DNA of 64,000 nucleotides from Alcanivorax sp. 1008 (lineage in GTDB: Bacteria > Pseudomonadota > Gammaproteobacteria > Pseudomonadales > Alcanivoracaceae), in assembly GCF_020667895.1 (NCBI RefSeq), contig NZ_JAFMPS010000001.1, positions 434,001 through 498,000 of the forward strand. The letters are read 5' to 3'. How positions within the stretch are numbered: position 1 is the first letter of the stretch; every line of letters begins with the position of its first letter. The notes under the pieces were generated by a model. The model worked only from the letters and a program-made list of their open reading frames with translations, did no database searches and was not told where the DNA came from. The translations under genes and the position numbers were made by a program. This document shows positions 46,678 to 57,456 of this stretch, in pieces.

Positions 46678-49600
46678 ATGTTCGGAAAAGTGCTGATTGC
46701 CAATCGTGGCGCCATCAGTGTCCGCATCCAGCGAACCCTGAAGAAAATGGGAGTGGAGTCGGTAGCCGTTTATAGTCGCGCTGATGCTGGCTCGTTACAT
46801 GTGCAGCAGGCCAGTCATTCTATATGTCTCGGCGAGGCATTGGCGGCAGACACCTATTTGTCCTTTGATAAGGTAATTGCGGCGGCTAAACAGACTGGCG
46901 CTGAGGCGATTCATCCTGGTTACGGTTTTCTTAGTGAGAATCTCGATTTTGCTGCTGCCTGCGAGCAGGCTGGAATTGTATTTATTGGTCCTCGTGCTGA
47001 GCAAATCTCGGCGTTTGGTCTGAAACATACGGCGAGGGCTTTGGCTGAGCAGAGTGGTGTGCCGTTGCTGCCCGGATCTGGATTGTTGACGGACGTGGAG
47101 GACGCGGTAGCCCGCGCTGCTGCAATCGGCTTCCCGGTGATGCTTAAAAGCACTGCTGGCGGGGGCGGCATTGGCATGCAGCGTTGTTACGATGCAGAGC
47201 AGTTGCGCGAGGTATTTGCTTCGGTACAAAGACTCAGTCGTAATAATTTCAGTAATGATGGATTGTTCCTGGAAAAGTTTGTTGAGCGGGCTCGACATAT
47301 TGAGGTACAGATCTTCGGTGATGGTCAGGGTACGGTGGTGGCGCTTGGGGAACGTGACTGCTCCCTGCAGCGGCGTAACCAGAAAGTGGTTGAAGAAACT
47401 CCCGCACCAAACTTGCCGGATCCAATACGTCAGGCCATGTGGGCCACTGCCGTCCGACTTGGTGAGGCTGTCAACTACCGTAATGCGGGCACCGTTGAGT
47501 TTATTTATGACGATACGGAGGGAAAGTTCTATTTTCTTGAGGTGAACACTCGCCTGCAGGTCGAACATGGCGTCACTGAGATGGTGTCCGGTGTGGATCT
47601 GGTCGAATGGATGATTCGCCTTGCTGCAGGTGATCGCAGTTTTTTAGACGGGTTCGCTTATCAGTCTCAGGGGCATGCCATTCAGGTGCGTTTATACGCA
47701 GAGGATCCGGGTAAGAACTTTCAACCATCTGCCGGGTTACTTACCGAAGTAACGTTCCCGGAAGACATTCGGGTGGATAGTTGGGTCACTGCCGGTCTTG
47801 AAGTGCCTGCTTTTTACGACCCTATGCTTGCCAAGCTTATCGTTCATCAGCCAGATCGTGATGAGGCTTTGGCGGCCATTAGCCGCGCTGTGGAATACAC
47901 CCGACTGGAGGGGATTGAGACTAATCTGCGCTGGTTAAGGCAGGTGGTTGTTTGTGACAGCTTTCGTGAGGGCACGCAGACAACCGCATTTCTGAATGAC
48001 TTTCCATTCACTTCCTCCGCCATTGATGTGCTGGATGGAGGCACCATGACCACGGTGCAAGATTGGCCGGGGCGCACGGGCTACTGGGATGTTGGCGTTC
48101 CGCCTTCGGGTCCCTGTGACGAGCTGAGTTTACGTCTCGGCAATCGGTTGCTCGGTAACGACGAGCGTGCGGCCGGGCTGGAGATGACCCTGACAGGTGC
48201 GCGGCTTCACTTTCGCTCTGCTACCCGGGTGGTTATTAGCGGTGCTGATATGCAAGCGCACTGTAATGGCGAAGCGCTGGAAAACTGGCAAGTACATAAA
48301 ATTCCGGCCGGCGCGGAGTTGCGTTTTGGCTCTGTTAAGGGTGCAGGCAGTCGCACGTATCTATGCGTTGCCGGAGGTATCGATGTGCCTGAGTATCTCG
48401 GCTCTCGCAGTACCTTCACGCTGGGTCGCTTTGGAGGTCATGGAGGGAGGGCCTTGCGCAATGGCGATGTGCTCCATCCCGGCAGGGAGGCTACTGCAGC
48501 ATCAGGTAGTGTTCCCATGGCGCTGCGCCCTGCACTGAATAGCCAGTGGACCATTCGGGTTATATACGGCCCCCATGGTGCGCCAGACTTCTTTACTCCC
48601 GAGGATATCGATACTTTTTTCGACACCGAGTGGGAGGTGCATTACAACTCCAGTCGTACCGGTATTCGCCTGATTGGCCCACGGCCACAATGGGCGCGTA
48701 CTGACGGCGGCGAGGCAGGATTGCACCCATCTAATATCCACGACAATGCATATGCCGTAGGGGCGGTGGATTTTACTGGAGATATGCCGGTTATTCTGGG
48801 GCCAGATGGTCCCAGTCTTGGCGGCTTTGTTTGCCCTGTGACAATTATCCGGGCGGATCTGTGGATGCTCGGGCAGCTGCGCGCTGGCGATCGAATTCGC
48901 TTCGTGGCGGTGGATCAGGCCAGTGCTGAAGCATTACAGCGTCAGCAGGGGCAAAGTATTGCCTCCTTGCTGGAGCAGGCTCCGGTGGAAGTGAACATAG
49001 GTCGCAGTGACCCGGTGTTGGCAACGGTCAGTGAGCGCGACGGCCAGGTTGCTGTTGTCTACCGCGCTTCTGGTGATGACAACATTCTGGTGGAGTACGG
49101 CCCTCAGGTGCTTGACCTTAATCTGCGCTTTCGTGTCCATGCGCTGATGGAGTGGTTGCAGCAGGCGAATATCACCGGTGTATTGCAGCTAACCCCCGGG
49201 ATTCGATCATTGCAGGTGCATTACGACAATTCACGCTTACCGCAGCAACGCCTGTTGACACTGCTACAACAGGGCGAGGCAGCCTTGCCAGCAATTGAAG
49301 ACATGCAGGTTCCATCGAGAATTGTTCATTTGCCGATCTCCTGGGATGACGAGCAGTGTCGCCTGGCAATTGAGAAGTACATGCAATCCGTGCGCAGCGA
49401 TGCACCCTGGTGCCCAAGTAATCTGGAGTTTATCCGTCGTATTAACGGTCTGGACGATATAGAGAAGGTCAAAGAGATATTCTTTAACGCTAGCTATATG
49501 GTCATGGGTCTTGGGGACGTCTATCTCGGTGCCCCGGTGGCAACGCCTGTGGACCCACGCCATCGCTTGGTAACCACAAAATATAACCCGGCTCGTACCT

Positions 49601-50268
49601 GGACCCCGGAAAACGCGGTAGGTATCGGGGGTGCATACCTGTGTGTGTACGGCATGGAGGGGCCAGGTGGCTATCAGTTTGTTGGCCGCACTATTCAAAT
49701 GTGGAATACCTGGCAGCAAACAGCGGAGTTTGCAAAAGACTCGCCGTGGTTGTTGCGTTTTTTCGATCAGCTTCGTTTTTATCCGGTTTCCCATGAAGAG
49801 TTGATGCAGTGGCGGGAAGATTTTCCCCGCGGCCGCGTCTCCCTGAAAATTGAGGAAACCCGGTTCAGCCTGCGTGAATACAACGATTTTCTGCACCGCG
49901 AGGCGGACGGCATCGCTGCTTTCAAGAATCATCAGCAGGCCTCCTTTGAGGCCGAGCGCGAGCGTTGGGCGGCGGCAGGGCAGGACCTGACGGTAATTGA
50001 TGAGGCCGCTCCTGATAGCGCTGAAACGGTGCTTGATGACGGCGAATATGCAGTGAGCAGCAGTGTTCCTGGCAGCCTTTGGCAATTAACCGTCAAGCCA
50101 GGGGATCAGGTTAAAGAGGGTGATGTGGTGGCAGTGATCGAGTCAATGAAGATGGAAATCCCATTGCATAGCACGGTTAGTGGAGAGGTTCTCCGCTTGC
50201 TGTGTGAACCCGGCACGTCCCTTGCAACGGGTCAAGCGTTGCTGGTGATCAGGGAGGAAATTTTGTGA
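46678..50268 (+). CDS. Biotin-dependent guanidine carboxylase (annotated 'urea carboxylase')
   Basis: A multidomain carboxylase of 1196 aa. N-terminal biotin carboxylase with [16 protein letters not shown], the ATP-grasp [13 protein letters not shown] and [14 protein letters not shown] (to about 445). Carboxyltransferase halves follow: KipA/AHS2-like (about 450-735, starting [18 protein letters not shown]) and KipI/AHS1-like (about 770-1090, with [19 protein letters not shown]). The biotin carrier domain has Lys1158 in ESMKMEIPL. Family members act on urea or guanidine; two guanidine riboswitches and the deiminase genes indicate guanidine. Start ATG 46678 is 8 bases after AGGA; ATG 46672 is too close. 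Confidence 0.93.
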   Translation: MFGKVLIANRGAISVRIQRTLKKMGVESVAVYSRADAGSLHVQQASHSICLGEALAADTYLSFDKVIAAAKQTGAEAIHPGYGFLSENLDFAAACEQAGIVFIGPRAEQISAFGLKHTARALAEQSGVPLLPGSGLLTDVEDAVARAAAIGFPVMLKSTAGGGGIGMQRCYDAEQLREVFASVQRLSRNNFSNDGLFLEKFVERARHIEVQIFGDGQGTVVALGERDCSLQRRNQKVVEETPAPNLPDPIRQAMWATAVRLGEAVNYRNAGTVEFIYDDTEGKFYFLEVNTRLQVEHGVTEMVSGVDLVEWMIRLAAGDRSFLDGFAYQSQGHAIQVRLYAEDPGKNFQPSAGLLTEVTFPEDIRVDSWVTAGLEVPAFYDPMLAKLIVHQPDRDEALAAISRAVEYTRLEGIETNLRWLRQVVVCDSFREGTQTTAFLNDFPFTSSAIDVLDGGTMTTVQDWPGRTGYWDVGVPPSGPCDELSLRLGNRLLGNDERAAGLEMTLTGARLHFRSATRVVISGADMQAHCNGEALENWQVHKIPAGAELRFGSVKGAGSRTYLCVAGGIDVPEYLGSRSTFTLGRFGGHGGRALRNGDVLHPGREATAASGSVPMALRPALNSQWTIRVIYGPHGAPDFFTPEDIDTFFDTEWEVHYNSSRTGIRLIGPRPQWARTDGGEAGLHPSNIHDNAYAVGAVDFTGDMPVILGPDGPSLGGFVCPVTIIRADLWMLGQLRAGDRIRFVAVDQASAEALQRQQGQSIASLLEQAPVEVNIGRSDPVLATVSERDGQVAVVYRASGDDNILVEYGPQVLDLNLRFRVHALMEWLQQANITGVLQLTPGIRSLQVHYDNSRLPQQRLLTLLQQGEAALPAIEDMQVPSRIVHLPISWDDEQCRLAIEKYMQSVRSDAPWCPSNLEFIRRINGLDDIEKVKEIFFNASYMVMGLGDVYLGAPVATPVDPRHRLVTTKYNPARTWTPENAVGIGGAYLCVYGMEGPGGYQFVGRTIQMWNTWQQTAEFAKDSPWLLRFFDQLRFYPVSHEELMQWREDFPRGRVSLKIEETRFSLREYNDFLHREADGIAAFKNHQQASFEAERERWAAAGQDLTVIDEAAPDSAETVLDDGEYAVSSSVPGSLWQLTVKPGDQVKEGDVVAVIESMKMEIPLHSTVSGEVLRLLCEPGTSLATGQALLVIREEIL

Positions 50269-52043
50269 AAATGTCAGTGACAGAACTACACCACCTTTAT
50301 CGGCAAGGAACTTTAACGCCACGCTCCCTTGTGGCCCAGCTTCGGCCACGTATTGACGCCCATGCTGATCTCAATGTGTGGATCACCTTGCTCGACAATC
50401 GTGAGCTCAAGCCGATTCTTGATCGTTTGGATGGCCATTCCCCAGATACCCTGCCGTTGTTCGGTATTCCCTTTGCGGTGAAGGACAATATTGATCTGGC
50501 GGGGGTGCCAACCACAGCTGCCTGTAAAGGGCTGGACAGGCTGCCAACAGAAACCGCCACGATCGTTAACAGGTTGGTTGAAGCTGGGGCGATTCCAATC
50601 GGCAAAACCAATATGGATCAGTTCGCTACCGGCTTGGTCGGCACCCGTTCACCATTTGGCACTACCCGCAACGCTTTTGACCCTGCCTTAATCAGTGGCG
50701 GCTCCAGCTCTGGTTCTGCTGTCGCAGTGGCTCTTGGCGAAGTGACCTTCGCGTTGGGTACGGATACTGCTGGCAGCGGCCGTGTCCCTGCTGCATTCAA
50801 TAATATTATCGGCATTAAGCCAACCCGGGGGCGCTGGTCCTGTCATGGTATTGTGCCGGCCTGTCGGACCCTCGATTGTCCCTCTCTGTTTGTGATTGAT
50901 CCGCTCGATGGCGCAAGGATCAGTGCAGTCCTTGATGGCGCCGATCCGCTTGATCCGTATAGCCGTGATGGGCAGTGCAAAGCGTTTAATACTGATCAGC
51001 TTCGTATTGGCGTGCCACAGTCTGCGCAGCTAAAGTTTTTTGGTTCAGGTGAGTATGAGGCTGCTTTCCAGCAAACCCTGAATCACTGGCGTGAGTTGGG
51101 TGCCAGCATAATTGAAATTGATTACGCGCCATTCGTTGAAGCGGCGGCTTTACTTTATGAAGGCCCTTGGGTAACGGAGCGTTGGTTGGCCGCCGAGCAG
51201 ACCCTTGAACAGCGTCCTGAGACGGTTTTGCCGGTGATTGCTGAAATTATTGGTGGCGGTGGCGCGAGAAAGGCCGCTGAGTATTTTCGAGCTGAATACC
51301 GTCTGGCAGCTCTGAGGGCGCAGGCTGCGGAGTTGTTTGAACAGATTGATGTGTTGCTGACGCCTACGGCGGGTCGCCATTTTCGCATCAGCGAAGTTGC
51401 GCAGGATCCGATCGTACGGAACAGTGAACTGGGCTACTACACCAACTTTATGAACCTGTTGGATTTGGCAGCGGTGTCGGTGCCGGCGGGCTTTACCGGG
51501 CAAAGCTTGCCATTCGGAATAACCCTGTCTGCCCCTGCCTTTTTTGATGAAAGTCTACTTGCGTTGGCTCAGCGCTGGCTTGCTGGCCGTGATCAGCCTA
51601 TGGGGGCTTGTGGTCATCGGCTACGAGACCGCACCCCGCTGGCGGTGCCGGGGCGTATTCAAGTGGCAGTATGTGGCGCTCATCTTTCTGGCATGCCTCT
51701 TAATCATCAGCTTACTAGTCGGGATGCCTGGTTGGTAAAGGCTACTCGTAGCGCCATTGGCTATCGTCTTTATGCATTGCCCGGCGGGCCACCGTTTCGA
51801 CCTGCTATGGTCCGGGATGTCACTGGTGGTGCCATTGAAGTTGAGGTCTGGTCAGTGCCGGAGGACCGTTTCGGAAGCTTCGTGGCGGGCATCCCTTCGC
51901 CACTCGGGATCGGCCGCATCGAGCTGGAGGATGGCTCCATGGTTAGCGGGTTTATCTGTGAGCAGGGTGGTATTCAGGACGCAGAGGACATTACGGAGTT
52001 TGGCGGTTGGCGAGAGTATATGCGTGCCAGGCAGTCTGCTTGA
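50265..52043 (+). CDS. atzF: Allophanate hydrolase
   Basis: Amidase-signature enzyme of 592 aa hydrolysing allophanate to ammonia and CO2. The Ser-cisSer-Lys triad is Lys73 (FAVKDNID), Ser147 (ISGGSSSG) and Ser171 ([11 protein letters not shown]), with the family spacing. A C-terminal domain (about 470-592, starting after [17 protein letters not shown]) is the gamma-glutamylcyclotransferase-like domain of full-length allophanate hydrolases. Start GTG 50265, 7 bases after GGAGGA and overlapping the carboxylase stop. It takes the product of the deiminase. Final gene of the guanidine operon. Confidence 0.94.
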   Translation: MKMSVTELHHLYRQGTLTPRSLVAQLRPRIDAHADLNVWITLLDNRELKPILDRLDGHSPDTLPLFGIPFAVKDNIDLAGVPTTAACKGLDRLPTETATIVNRLVEAGAIPIGKTNMDQFATGLVGTRSPFGTTRNAFDPALISGGSSSGSAVAVALGEVTFALGTDTAGSGRVPAAFNNIIGIKPTRGRWSCHGIVPACRTLDCPSLFVIDPLDGARISAVLDGADPLDPYSRDGQCKAFNTDQLRIGVPQSAQLKFFGSGEYEAAFQQTLNHWRELGASIIEIDYAPFVEAAALLYEGPWVTERWLAAEQTLEQRPETVLPVIAEIIGGGGARKAAEYFRAEYRLAALRAQAAELFEQIDVLLTPTAGRHFRISEVAQDPIVRNSELGYYTNFMNLLDLAAVSVPAGFTGQSLPFGITLSAPAFFDESLLALAQRWLAGRDQPMGACGHRLRDRTPLAVPGRIQVAVCGAHLSGMPLNHQLTSRDAWLVKATRSAIGYRLYALPGGPPFRPAMVRDVTGGAIEVEVWSVPEDRFGSFVAGIPSPLGIGRIELEDGSMVSGFICEQGGIQDAEDITEFGGWREYMRARQSA

Positions 52044-52099
52044 CTGATAAGGGCGCGCGGCTGTGCTATGGTGGCGCCCCCTGATTAGCACGGAGATTC

Positions 52100-52969
52100 A
52101 TGGTGACAGCGTTTCAGCCAGCTATTTTTGATCGTAATAGCCGTCAGCATCTTTTTCTTGAGTTTATCCGTCGCCCCGGCACCACAGATGAGGCAGCCAG
52201 GCTCGCGCTGAAGGCAGTGGTTGGCGCTGAAAGCGGTAGTGTGAAGACTGTTTTTGCCTTTGGTCCGGCGCTTTGTCAGCAGCTGGGCGTGCCTGTCGGC
52301 TTTGTGGATTTCTCACTGGATGGCGTGGTGCCGGCTACCCAGGCGGACTTGTTTGTCTGGTTGCAAGCCGATCATCGCAGTGATCTGTTCGATATTGCCA
52401 TGGCGTTTCGCGAACATCTTGATCCGGTGTTTACTTTGCAGCTGGAGCAGGATGGCTTTGTATACCACGATATGCGTGATCTGACCGGGTTTGTCGATGG
52501 TATTGGCAATCCTGAAGGCGAGGCAGCATTACGTGCAGCGCTTTTGCCTGAAGGGCAGGCTGGTGCTGGAGGAAGTTTTGTCTTCGCCCAGTTATGGCGC
52601 CACGATCTGGCATCATTCAATAAGTTGTCGGTGGCGGAGCAGGAAAACGTATTCGGCCGCACCAAGGTAGATGCGGTGGAATTCGATGATGAGCGCATGC
52701 CGCAAGACGCCCATGTGGGCCGTACAGATACGGATCACGATGGTGTGCCGCAGAAAATATGGCGCCGCTCCGTGCCTTGGGGAGGCAGTAGCCAACATGG
52801 TCTGTACTTTCTTGCCTTCAGCTGTGAGGTTGAGCGTTTCGACTATTTGCTACGGCGTATGTACGGCATGACGGAAGATGGAATCCGCGACCAGTTGACC
52901 TACTACTCTGCACCGCAGACTGGTAGTTACTGGTATGCGCCAACGCTGGAAATGCTTGCCTCTCTATAG
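52100..52969 (+). CDS. DyP-type haem peroxidase (YfeX-like)
   Basis: A 289-aa dye-decolourising peroxidase of the short, intracellular B group. The distal GFVDGIGNPEG motif (GxxDG) and the proximal haem-ligand histidine in PQDAHVGRT are visible, with a C-terminal FDYLLRRMYG. No signal peptide, so cytoplasmic. ATG 52100 follows the guanidine operon by 56 bases. No functional link to it is evident. Converges with slt, 13 bases apart. Confidence 0.9.
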   Translation: MVTAFQPAIFDRNSRQHLFLEFIRRPGTTDEAARLALKAVVGAESGSVKTVFAFGPALCQQLGVPVGFVDFSLDGVVPATQADLFVWLQADHRSDLFDIAMAFREHLDPVFTLQLEQDGFVYHDMRDLTGFVDGIGNPEGEAALRAALLPEGQAGAGGSFVFAQLWRHDLASFNKLSVAEQENVFGRTKVDAVEFDDERMPQDAHVGRTDTDHDGVPQKIWRRSVPWGGSSQHGLYFLAFSCEVERFDYLLRRMYGMTEDGIRDQLTYYSAPQTGSYWYAPTLEMLASL

Positions 52970-52982
52970 GTTTTTGCGCTGT

Positions 52983-54917
52983 CTAGGGTTCTGATTGATT
53001 AGTTGCCAGTTGCATGGGCGTATAGGGGCGGGCGGTTTCCCGTTCGTCCAAGAGCGCCAGTAGCGGTTGGTCCGGGTGGTGACGGGATAGTATCACCCGG
53101 TATGCCAGTACCGCCTGAACATATTCGCGAGTTTCATAAAACGGGATCGATTCGATAAACACATCGAATGGGGTATCGTGGTCGTCGAGCCAGCCATCCA
53201 CTCGATGTGGGCCAGCATTGTAGGCGGCCAGCGCCAGTACCCTGTTGTTGTTATAGCGTTTTAGCAGTCCGGCCAGGTAGCCGCTGCCCAGATCAATATT
53301 CAATGCCGGATCAAAAACCTCAGCAGTGTCGCTAATGTTTGTGCCGCTTTGTCTTGCCATGTCTTTGGCTGTGCCAGGCATTAGCTGCATAAGCCCCATG
53401 GCACCAACTGGAGAGCGAGCTTGAGGATTAAATGCGCTCTCTCTGCGAGCTACCGCCATTAACAGCCAGCTATCGATTTGGTGCTTTTCCGCAGCACTGG
53501 AGAAGTGCGATTGCTCGGCCACAGGAAAACGCCAGTCGAGAATATCCCGCTTGCCGGTATACAGCGCAGTTTCAATGGCCAAGTGGGGCCAGCCGCGGTC
53601 GAGAGCGGTTTGGGCCAGTGCATCGCGTTGGTCGCTATCGTCCAATTGGCGCAGCAGCCGTCGCCACTCGTCACTGGCGTGGCCTGCTTCGCCGGCGCCT
53701 AGCAGCAGACTGACACGTTGCAACACATACCGGCTATGCTCACTCAGCTCAGCGGTCTCGCTCGGCGTCGGGTGTTGATTCAGTGCTGCTGGCAGCTGCA
53801 AGTGTTGGGCGGCTAAAAAGCCCCAGAAGCTGCGGGCGCCTGCAGCCAACCGGTAGTAGCGCTGCGCCATTTCCTCGTCGTCACGAGCTTCATGGGAACG
53901 GGCCAGCCAGTAGCGCCAGCGAGCGCTATCACGCTGGTCGGCGGGCAACCGCTGTATCCAAAGAGCAACAGCATCCCAGTCCTGTTCTATGACGGCCCGG
54001 CGGGCGCGCTGCTCAAGCAGACGTGGCTCACCGCCGTCCGCCAGATAGTTATCTAGCCAGACACGGTTTTCTGGAAGGTCACGGATGGTTGAGAACCAGG
54101 CAATCTGATCGCTGATTTGTTTGCGTTGTGCCTTGTTCAAGGCAAAGCGCCGGGCCAGCATGGGCAGCTGTCGCCGCGCCTCTTCGGGCTGATGTTCCGC
54201 CAGTCGCGTTAGTATCAATGTGGCAATTTCGGCATGCTGTTCGCCGGTTTGCAGATAGCGAACCTGATCCGGTTGGCTAAACAGATCCAGCAGGATATCT
54301 GCTCGTGATTGCCACTCGGGGCTATTCAGTTCGTTGCGCAGGTATCGCACCAATGCGCCGTTAGAAGCTTTGGCGGCTAGCATCAGACGCTGCCAGATAG
54401 CATTGTCATCAAGCTCGCCGGCCGCTTTCAGGCTATTGAACAGGGGGTCGCAACTTTCTGGTCTGGACTGCCCGCTTAGCCATAATTGCTTTGCCCCTTG
54501 CAAGGCAATGTCGCGCTGCTTATCAAGCGTCGCCTGATAGTAATAACAGCGCAGTGGCAATTCTCTGGGAACACCGCTGCTGACCGCCTGAAAGTTTCCC
54601 CAGTCCTGTTGTCGAGCATAATATTCCATGGCCATTCGGCGCATGCTTCCGGATAGGGGCGACTCTGCATACTTGGTGAGATAGCCACGAACATCGTCTA
54701 GCGGAGCGTCTTGCAGAGCGGTGCGCAGTCGATGGAAATCCAGATAGTCCTGCAAGATAAAGTTGTCGCCCAGCTCCTTTTGATACTGTTCCAGTATTTC
54801 CCACTGGTTCTCGCGAGCGGCCTCCAGCGCCTTGGCAAAAAGCGTTGCCTGCTGCCCTTGTGCAGCACTGGCAAGCCAGGGCAATAACGCTGCAATAATC
54901 AGGCATTGACGCAACAT
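52983..54917 (-). CDS. slt: Soluble lytic murein transglycosylase (Slt70 type)
   Basis: Periplasmic peptidoglycan lyase of 644 aa. Signal peptide (residues 1-21, ending AQG), then a long alpha-superhelical U-domain (about 25-450) and the C-terminal lysozyme-like catalytic domain. The catalytic Glu is in ARRESAFNPQARSPVGAMG, followed by the GLMQLMPGTA motif and the ALAAYNAGPHRV segment. Length matches Slt70. Confidence 0.94.
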   Translation of the reverse strand: MLRQCLIIAALLPWLASAAQGQQATLFAKALEAARENQWEILEQYQKELGDNFILQDYLDFHRLRTALQDAPLDDVRGYLTKYAESPLSGSMRRMAMEYYARQQDWGNFQAVSSGVPRELPLRCYYYQATLDKQRDIALQGAKQLWLSGQSRPESCDPLFNSLKAAGELDDNAIWQRLMLAAKASNGALVRYLRNELNSPEWQSRADILLDLFSQPDQVRYLQTGEQHAEIATLILTRLAEHQPEEARRQLPMLARRFALNKAQRKQISDQIAWFSTIRDLPENRVWLDNYLADGGEPRLLEQRARRAVIEQDWDAVALWIQRLPADQRDSARWRYWLARSHEARDDEEMAQRYYRLAAGARSFWGFLAAQHLQLPAALNQHPTPSETAELSEHSRYVLQRVSLLLGAGEAGHASDEWRRLLRQLDDSDQRDALAQTALDRGWPHLAIETALYTGKRDILDWRFPVAEQSHFSSAAEKHQIDSWLLMAVARRESAFNPQARSPVGAMGLMQLMPGTAKDMARQSGTNISDTAEVFDPALNIDLGSGYLAGLLKRYNNNRVLALAAYNAGPHRVDGWLDDHDTPFDVFIESIPFYETREYVQAVLAYRVILSRHHPDQPLLALLDERETARPYTPMQLATNQSEP

Positions 54918-54996
54918 GGATGTGGACTCCGCGCTATACAGTGATTTTCATGGTAACGCCGGGCCATGACGATTGTCCCATGATCAGTTGTTATTT

Positions 54997-56340
54997 TTAT
55001 TTTCCAAACAGGGTTTCCGGCAGAGTGGGATCATCAAAATGACGCCGGCCAATAAAGGCCGTGGCATGCTGACCTGGTTGGCGCATTGCTCCTGCAGAAG
55101 GGATGCCAAGTGGCCAAAGTAGAAAACGTTCCCGTCGTTTTGACGCCGCTACCAGACCACGCTGATCGAAAAGGCTGCCATAGCCACCCCGACGATCCGG
55201 TAAGGCTCGTAGCACGTTGGCGTTATGTTGCTGGTAATACTGTTGCTCGCCTTCGGCACTGTAGGCGCTTACCCGCACCAGATAATGGGTGTCTGCTTCA
55301 AGCAGAAGGCTGATCCGTTCCTTGCCGGCATTGGCCACCGGATGTGGGTAAAAGAGAGGTGGATCAGAGAGGCTGTTGTCTGGATATAGGCCACGGGCGA
55401 CGGTAAAAACCTTGTGATAGCAGCCGCAACCGTGAATTGAGTCGTAGTACAACACATTGCCATCGGGCTTAAGTGTTACCCGCCAAATCAGGCTGTCGAG
55501 CTCACCACCATAGAGGTTAAGCAGCCCGGCAGCAGGGCGTCGGCTAAACCAGAACTGATAATTCAGCTGTAGAAGTTTGTGGCCGCGGTAACGGGTCCAG
55601 CTGAACCATTGATAGACCGTGGGCTTGGTGATGTCTACACCAGGCTGGCCATTGTCCAGAAAAACCTGGCCTGGTTGGTTGACGTCCTTGGGGTCAGCGA
55701 TGCTTAGCACCGGCGCGTAGTGAGAAAACAGGGCGTTGCCAGTGGCTCCTTTAGGTAATGGCAGATCAAACCCGTTCGGCGCCAGATCACGGGGCACTGG
55801 CAGGTTGCCGCGAAACGATTCGGGCAGGTAATGACGGATCGGCAGTCGGGCAGGGCGCTGAAAGCGCTGGTTCATATCGCGTCGGTAACGCTTGATGCTG
55901 GGCGCGGCAACGATCTTGGCAACGGGATAGAGGCCAACTACCCGTTGCCAGCTGGCATAGCTGTCCGGGATCTGGGGCTCGGGCACGCCGTAGAAACCGC
56001 TCAGACCGGTCAGTTTGTGTATGCAGGACTCTAACTGATCCCGCCACTGCTGATGGCCATATAATCGAGATAGCTCCGCGTGCCAGCCCTGCAATGCCTC
56101 GTTGGCTGCCATTTCCAGCCATAGCTGCTGTGATGCATCGCCAACTGCTTGCTGATGCAGAAAGGCGAGCCAGCGGTTAGCGCGCAGATGGGGGTGGCCA
56201 TCAATGCGCATGCTGCCGGCGTCAACAATACCGCGCTCATCAAGAGCCCTTTGCTGCTGGTCAAGCCATGCCCGGCAGTCATCGGTTTGCGCCAGCGAGG
56301 CGGAGCAGATTGTGCACAGCAGTAAGGTCAACAGTCGCAT
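54997..56340 (-). CDS. Conserved secreted protein, family not recognised
   Basis: A 447-aa exported protein: signal peptide at residues 1-18 (MRLLTLLLCTICSASLAQ), mature start near TDDCRAWLDQQQ. Notable features are a KPTVYQWFSWTRYRGHKLLQLNYQ-like beta-rich central region, a Cys pair in IHGCGCYHKVF, and the metal- or substrate-like motif PHPVANAG. No domain I can name. ATG 56349 three codons upstream is an alternative start, but AAGAAG is better spaced for 56340. It lies 79 bases upstream of slt on the same strand, so a shared envelope role is possible but unproven. Confidence 0.6.
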   Translation of the reverse strand: MRLLTLLLCTICSASLAQTDDCRAWLDQQQRALDERGIVDAGSMRIDGHPHLRANRWLAFLHQQAVGDASQQLWLEMAANEALQGWHAELSRLYGHQQWRDQLESCIHKLTGLSGFYGVPEPQIPDSYASWQRVVGLYPVAKIVAAPSIKRYRRDMNQRFQRPARLPIRHYLPESFRGNLPVPRDLAPNGFDLPLPKGATGNALFSHYAPVLSIADPKDVNQPGQVFLDNGQPGVDITKPTVYQWFSWTRYRGHKLLQLNYQFWFSRRPAAGLLNLYGGELDSLIWRVTLKPDGNVLYYDSIHGCGCYHKVFTVARGLYPDNSLSDPPLFYPHPVANAGKERISLLLEADTHYLVRVSAYSAEGEQQYYQQHNANVLRALPDRRGGYGSLFDQRGLVAASKRRERFLLWPLGIPSAGAMRQPGQHATAFIGRRHFDDPTLPETLFGK

Positions 56341-56453
56341 GGTGATCATTCTTCTTGTCTGGTTGTTGCATTGGCCCAGTGTAGGTCGTCCGGCTGTCGG
56401 CGGCGACCTCTGTCGGTATACTGCCGCATCTGAAACTGGTTACGGAACCGATC

Positions 56454-57416
56454 ATGGAAAATACCACGCGCCTGCTGCAGCGCCATGAAGCGACGCTGGC
56501 GGATCATCACGTGTTGATCGTGGAGGCGGATGATGCTGGCCTTGCCAGCCTGCCGGCGCGCAGTCTGCAGTTGCACAGTGATGACAGTAGCCTGCCCGGT
56601 CGGCAGCCTGACTGGTTGCCCGTGTTGCCAGAAGAAGCAGATCTGGTGGTAATTATCCTGCCAAAGTCCCGTGATCGACTGCGTCTGATACTGGCCTCGC
56701 TGGCCGGCCAGATTAGTCAGCCGTTGTTGGTTTGGTTGGTGGGTCCTACCGGCGGTGGTATTAAAGGTGGTGCCACGGATCTGGCGAGCTGTGCGGATAC
56801 GGTGATCGCCGAAGATAGTGCTCGCCACTGCAAGCTTTTCAGTGCTCGTCTGCGTCCGGCGGCGTTTTCACTGGATAGCCAGCGCCGCCAATGGGGCTTT
56901 GATGGCTTGCAGATAGTGAGCTACCCCGGGGTATTCAGTCATGGTCGCCTGGATGATGGCAGCGCACTGCTGCTAGAGGTTTTGGCGCAGAAAAAGCTGT
57001 CTGGCTCGGCGTTGGATATAGGTTGCGGTGCTGGCGTGCTGAGCGCCACGCTGGCGCGCGCAGAGTTGACCGTCACCGCCGTTGATGTCAGTGCCACTGC
57101 GGTTGCCGCAACAGGGGAAACATTGCATGCCAATGGTTTGCAGGCTCATGTGCTAGCAGGTGACCTGTATGAGCCCGTGACCGGCCGATTTGATCAGATT
57201 ATCACCAACCCCCCTTTTCATGATGGCTTACAGCGCACTACCACGATCAGCGAGCAATTGATTATGCAGGCGCCCCGCTATCTGAAGGATGGAGGGCGTC
57301 TGATACTTGTGGCCAACCAGGGGTTGCCCTATGAGGTCTGGCTTAATAAGGCCTTTTCCCGGGTTGAGGTGCTGGCCGAGAATCGTCGCTTCCGCGTCTG
57401 GCAGGCATATCGTTAG
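56454..57416 (+). CDS. rsmC: 16S rRNA (guanine-1207-N2)-methyltransferase RsmC
   Basis: A 320-aa methyltransferase with two related domains, a degenerate N-terminal one (to about residue 150) and a catalytic C-terminal one. The SAM motif is ALDIGCGAGVLSATLAR and the catalytic TNPPFHDGLQ motif is intact. Slightly shorter than the E. coli enzyme. Divergent from the unknown secreted gene and convergent with the SDR gene. Confidence 0.9.
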   Translation: MENTTRLLQRHEATLADHHVLIVEADDAGLASLPARSLQLHSDDSSLPGRQPDWLPVLPEEADLVVIILPKSRDRLRLILASLAGQISQPLLVWLVGPTGGGIKGGATDLASCADTVIAEDSARHCKLFSARLRPAAFSLDSQRRQWGFDGLQIVSYPGVFSHGRLDDGSALLLEVLAQKKLSGSALDIGCGAGVLSATLARAELTVTAVDVSATAVAATGETLHANGLQAHVLAGDLYEPVTGRFDQIITNPPFHDGLQRTTTISEQLIMQAPRYLKDGGRLILVANQGLPYEVWLNKAFSRVEVLAENRRFRVWQAYR

Positions 57417-57456
57417 GTTGATACTGCTTTTCCGTGAGGCCAAAAATTGTCTTGCT

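Noticed and set aside
46795-47568. 257-codon antisense frame inside the carboxylase gene
   Set aside because: It lies wholly opposite an intact conserved biotin-carboxylase domain and has no protein-like motifs.
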